Of a stretch of DNA of 5,118 nt, positions 4,882-5,118 are shown in pieces. The notes under the pieces were generated by a model. It searched no databases and was not told the origin of the DNA. It worked only from the letters and a program-made list of their open reading frames with translations. The DNA lies in NCBI GenBank assembly GCA_947175585.1, contig CAMWNL010000165.1:1-5118 (forward strand), read 5' to 3'. This DNA comes from an uncultured Bacteroidales bacterium. Lineage in GTDB: Bacteria; Bacteroidota; Bacteroidia; Bacteroidales; Muribaculaceae. The first letter of the stretch is position 1. Each line of letters opens with the position of its first letter. Position numbers and translations under genes: made by a program.

Positions 4882-5118
4882 AAAATATCTCAAATACTGA
4901 TTGAAGAAATCAGCTAACTTTACAACAGCTTCAGACACGAATGGTTCTTTATCATACATATCTACATGGGTCGCTCCTTTGACAAGATATAATTCCTTTG
5001 GTCCGTTATCTGCGTCGTAAGCAGCCTGACTGAACGGAAGCGTGTCGGCCTTATCTCCGGCAATGAGCAGCAATGGGGCTGTCATCATAGTTCCGAGATT
5101 CTCCCAGGGATAGAACTT
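4876..5118 (-). CDS. Alpha/beta hydrolase, C-terminal part (N-terminus outside window)
   Basis: The frame is open to the window edge, so 80 C-terminal residues are visible; internal ATG codons at 5088 and 5085 are not the real start. The fragment shows the last third of an alpha/beta hydrolase: a core strand APLLLIAGDKADT with a likely catalytic acid (D22 or D25 of the fragment), FSQAAYDA, the strand KELYLVKGATH with the catalytic histidine (H51; codon at 4966-4968), VDMYDKEP, and a final helix AVVKLADFFNQYL. This pattern resembles YcjY/dienelactone-hydrolase-like proteins, often annotated simply as alpha/beta hydrolases. The nucleophile serine lies outside the window. It is upstream of the oxidoreductase gene on the same strand, with 122 bp between. 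A related C-terminal fragment survives at 4113-4199. Substrate is unknown. Confidence 0.88.
   Translation of the reverse strand, partial: KFYPWENLGTMMTAPLLLIAGDKADTLPFSQAAYDADNGPKELYLVKGATHVDMYDKEPFVSEAVVKLADFFNQYLRYFV

Overview
The window looks like ordinary chromosomal DNA from a member of the Bacteroidota, probably order Bacteroidales (a Muribaculaceae-like gut lineage is my guess). Three things support this. Promoters match the phylum-specific pattern TTTG-N19/20-TAnnTTTG, start codons are preceded by A-rich leaders with little Shine-Dalgarno signal, and bL34 and cardiolipin synthase read like Bacteroidales homologues. Almost everything is on the minus strand; only rpmH is on the plus strand.

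Layout from left to right. At 1-50 is the 5' part of a minus-strand tRNA-Gly(GCC), cut by the window edge, with a consensus promoter at 82-112. At 247-1701 is cardiolipin synthase, at 1847-2179 a CsaA-type tRNA-binding-domain protein, and at 2255-2752 a small unrecognised lipoprotein. These three read leftwards and may form one transcript started by a promoter at 2855-2886, because no consensus promoter was seen in the two inner gaps. A 363-bp divergent spacer (2753-3115) holds that promoter, a triple 8-bp repeat and a very good promoter for rpmH. The 51-codon rpmH gene (3116-3271) encodes ribosomal protein bL34 and ends in a strong hairpin terminator. Right of it, on the minus strand, lie a nitroreductase (3361-4110), a flavodoxin-fold NAD(P)H oxidoreductase (4202-4753) and the C-terminal 80 residues of an alpha/beta hydrolase (4876 to the edge).

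The last three genes look like an oxidoreductase/hydrolase cluster, transcribed hydrolase, then NAD(P)H oxidoreductase, then nitroreductase. The most interesting point is in the 91-bp gap before the nitroreductase. One frame encodes a tail very like the C-terminus of the flanking hydrolase (shared V-S-x-x-V-V-K-L-x-D-F-F-N, with mostly synonymous codon differences), ending 2 bp before the nitroreductase start. I read it as the remnant of a second, deleted hydrolase gene. The gap between hydrolase and oxidoreductase carries a GTTTA motif repeated every 8-9 bp, followed by an inverted copy. I saw no CRISPR array, insertion sequence, phage gene or defence system, and no clearly new multi-gene system.
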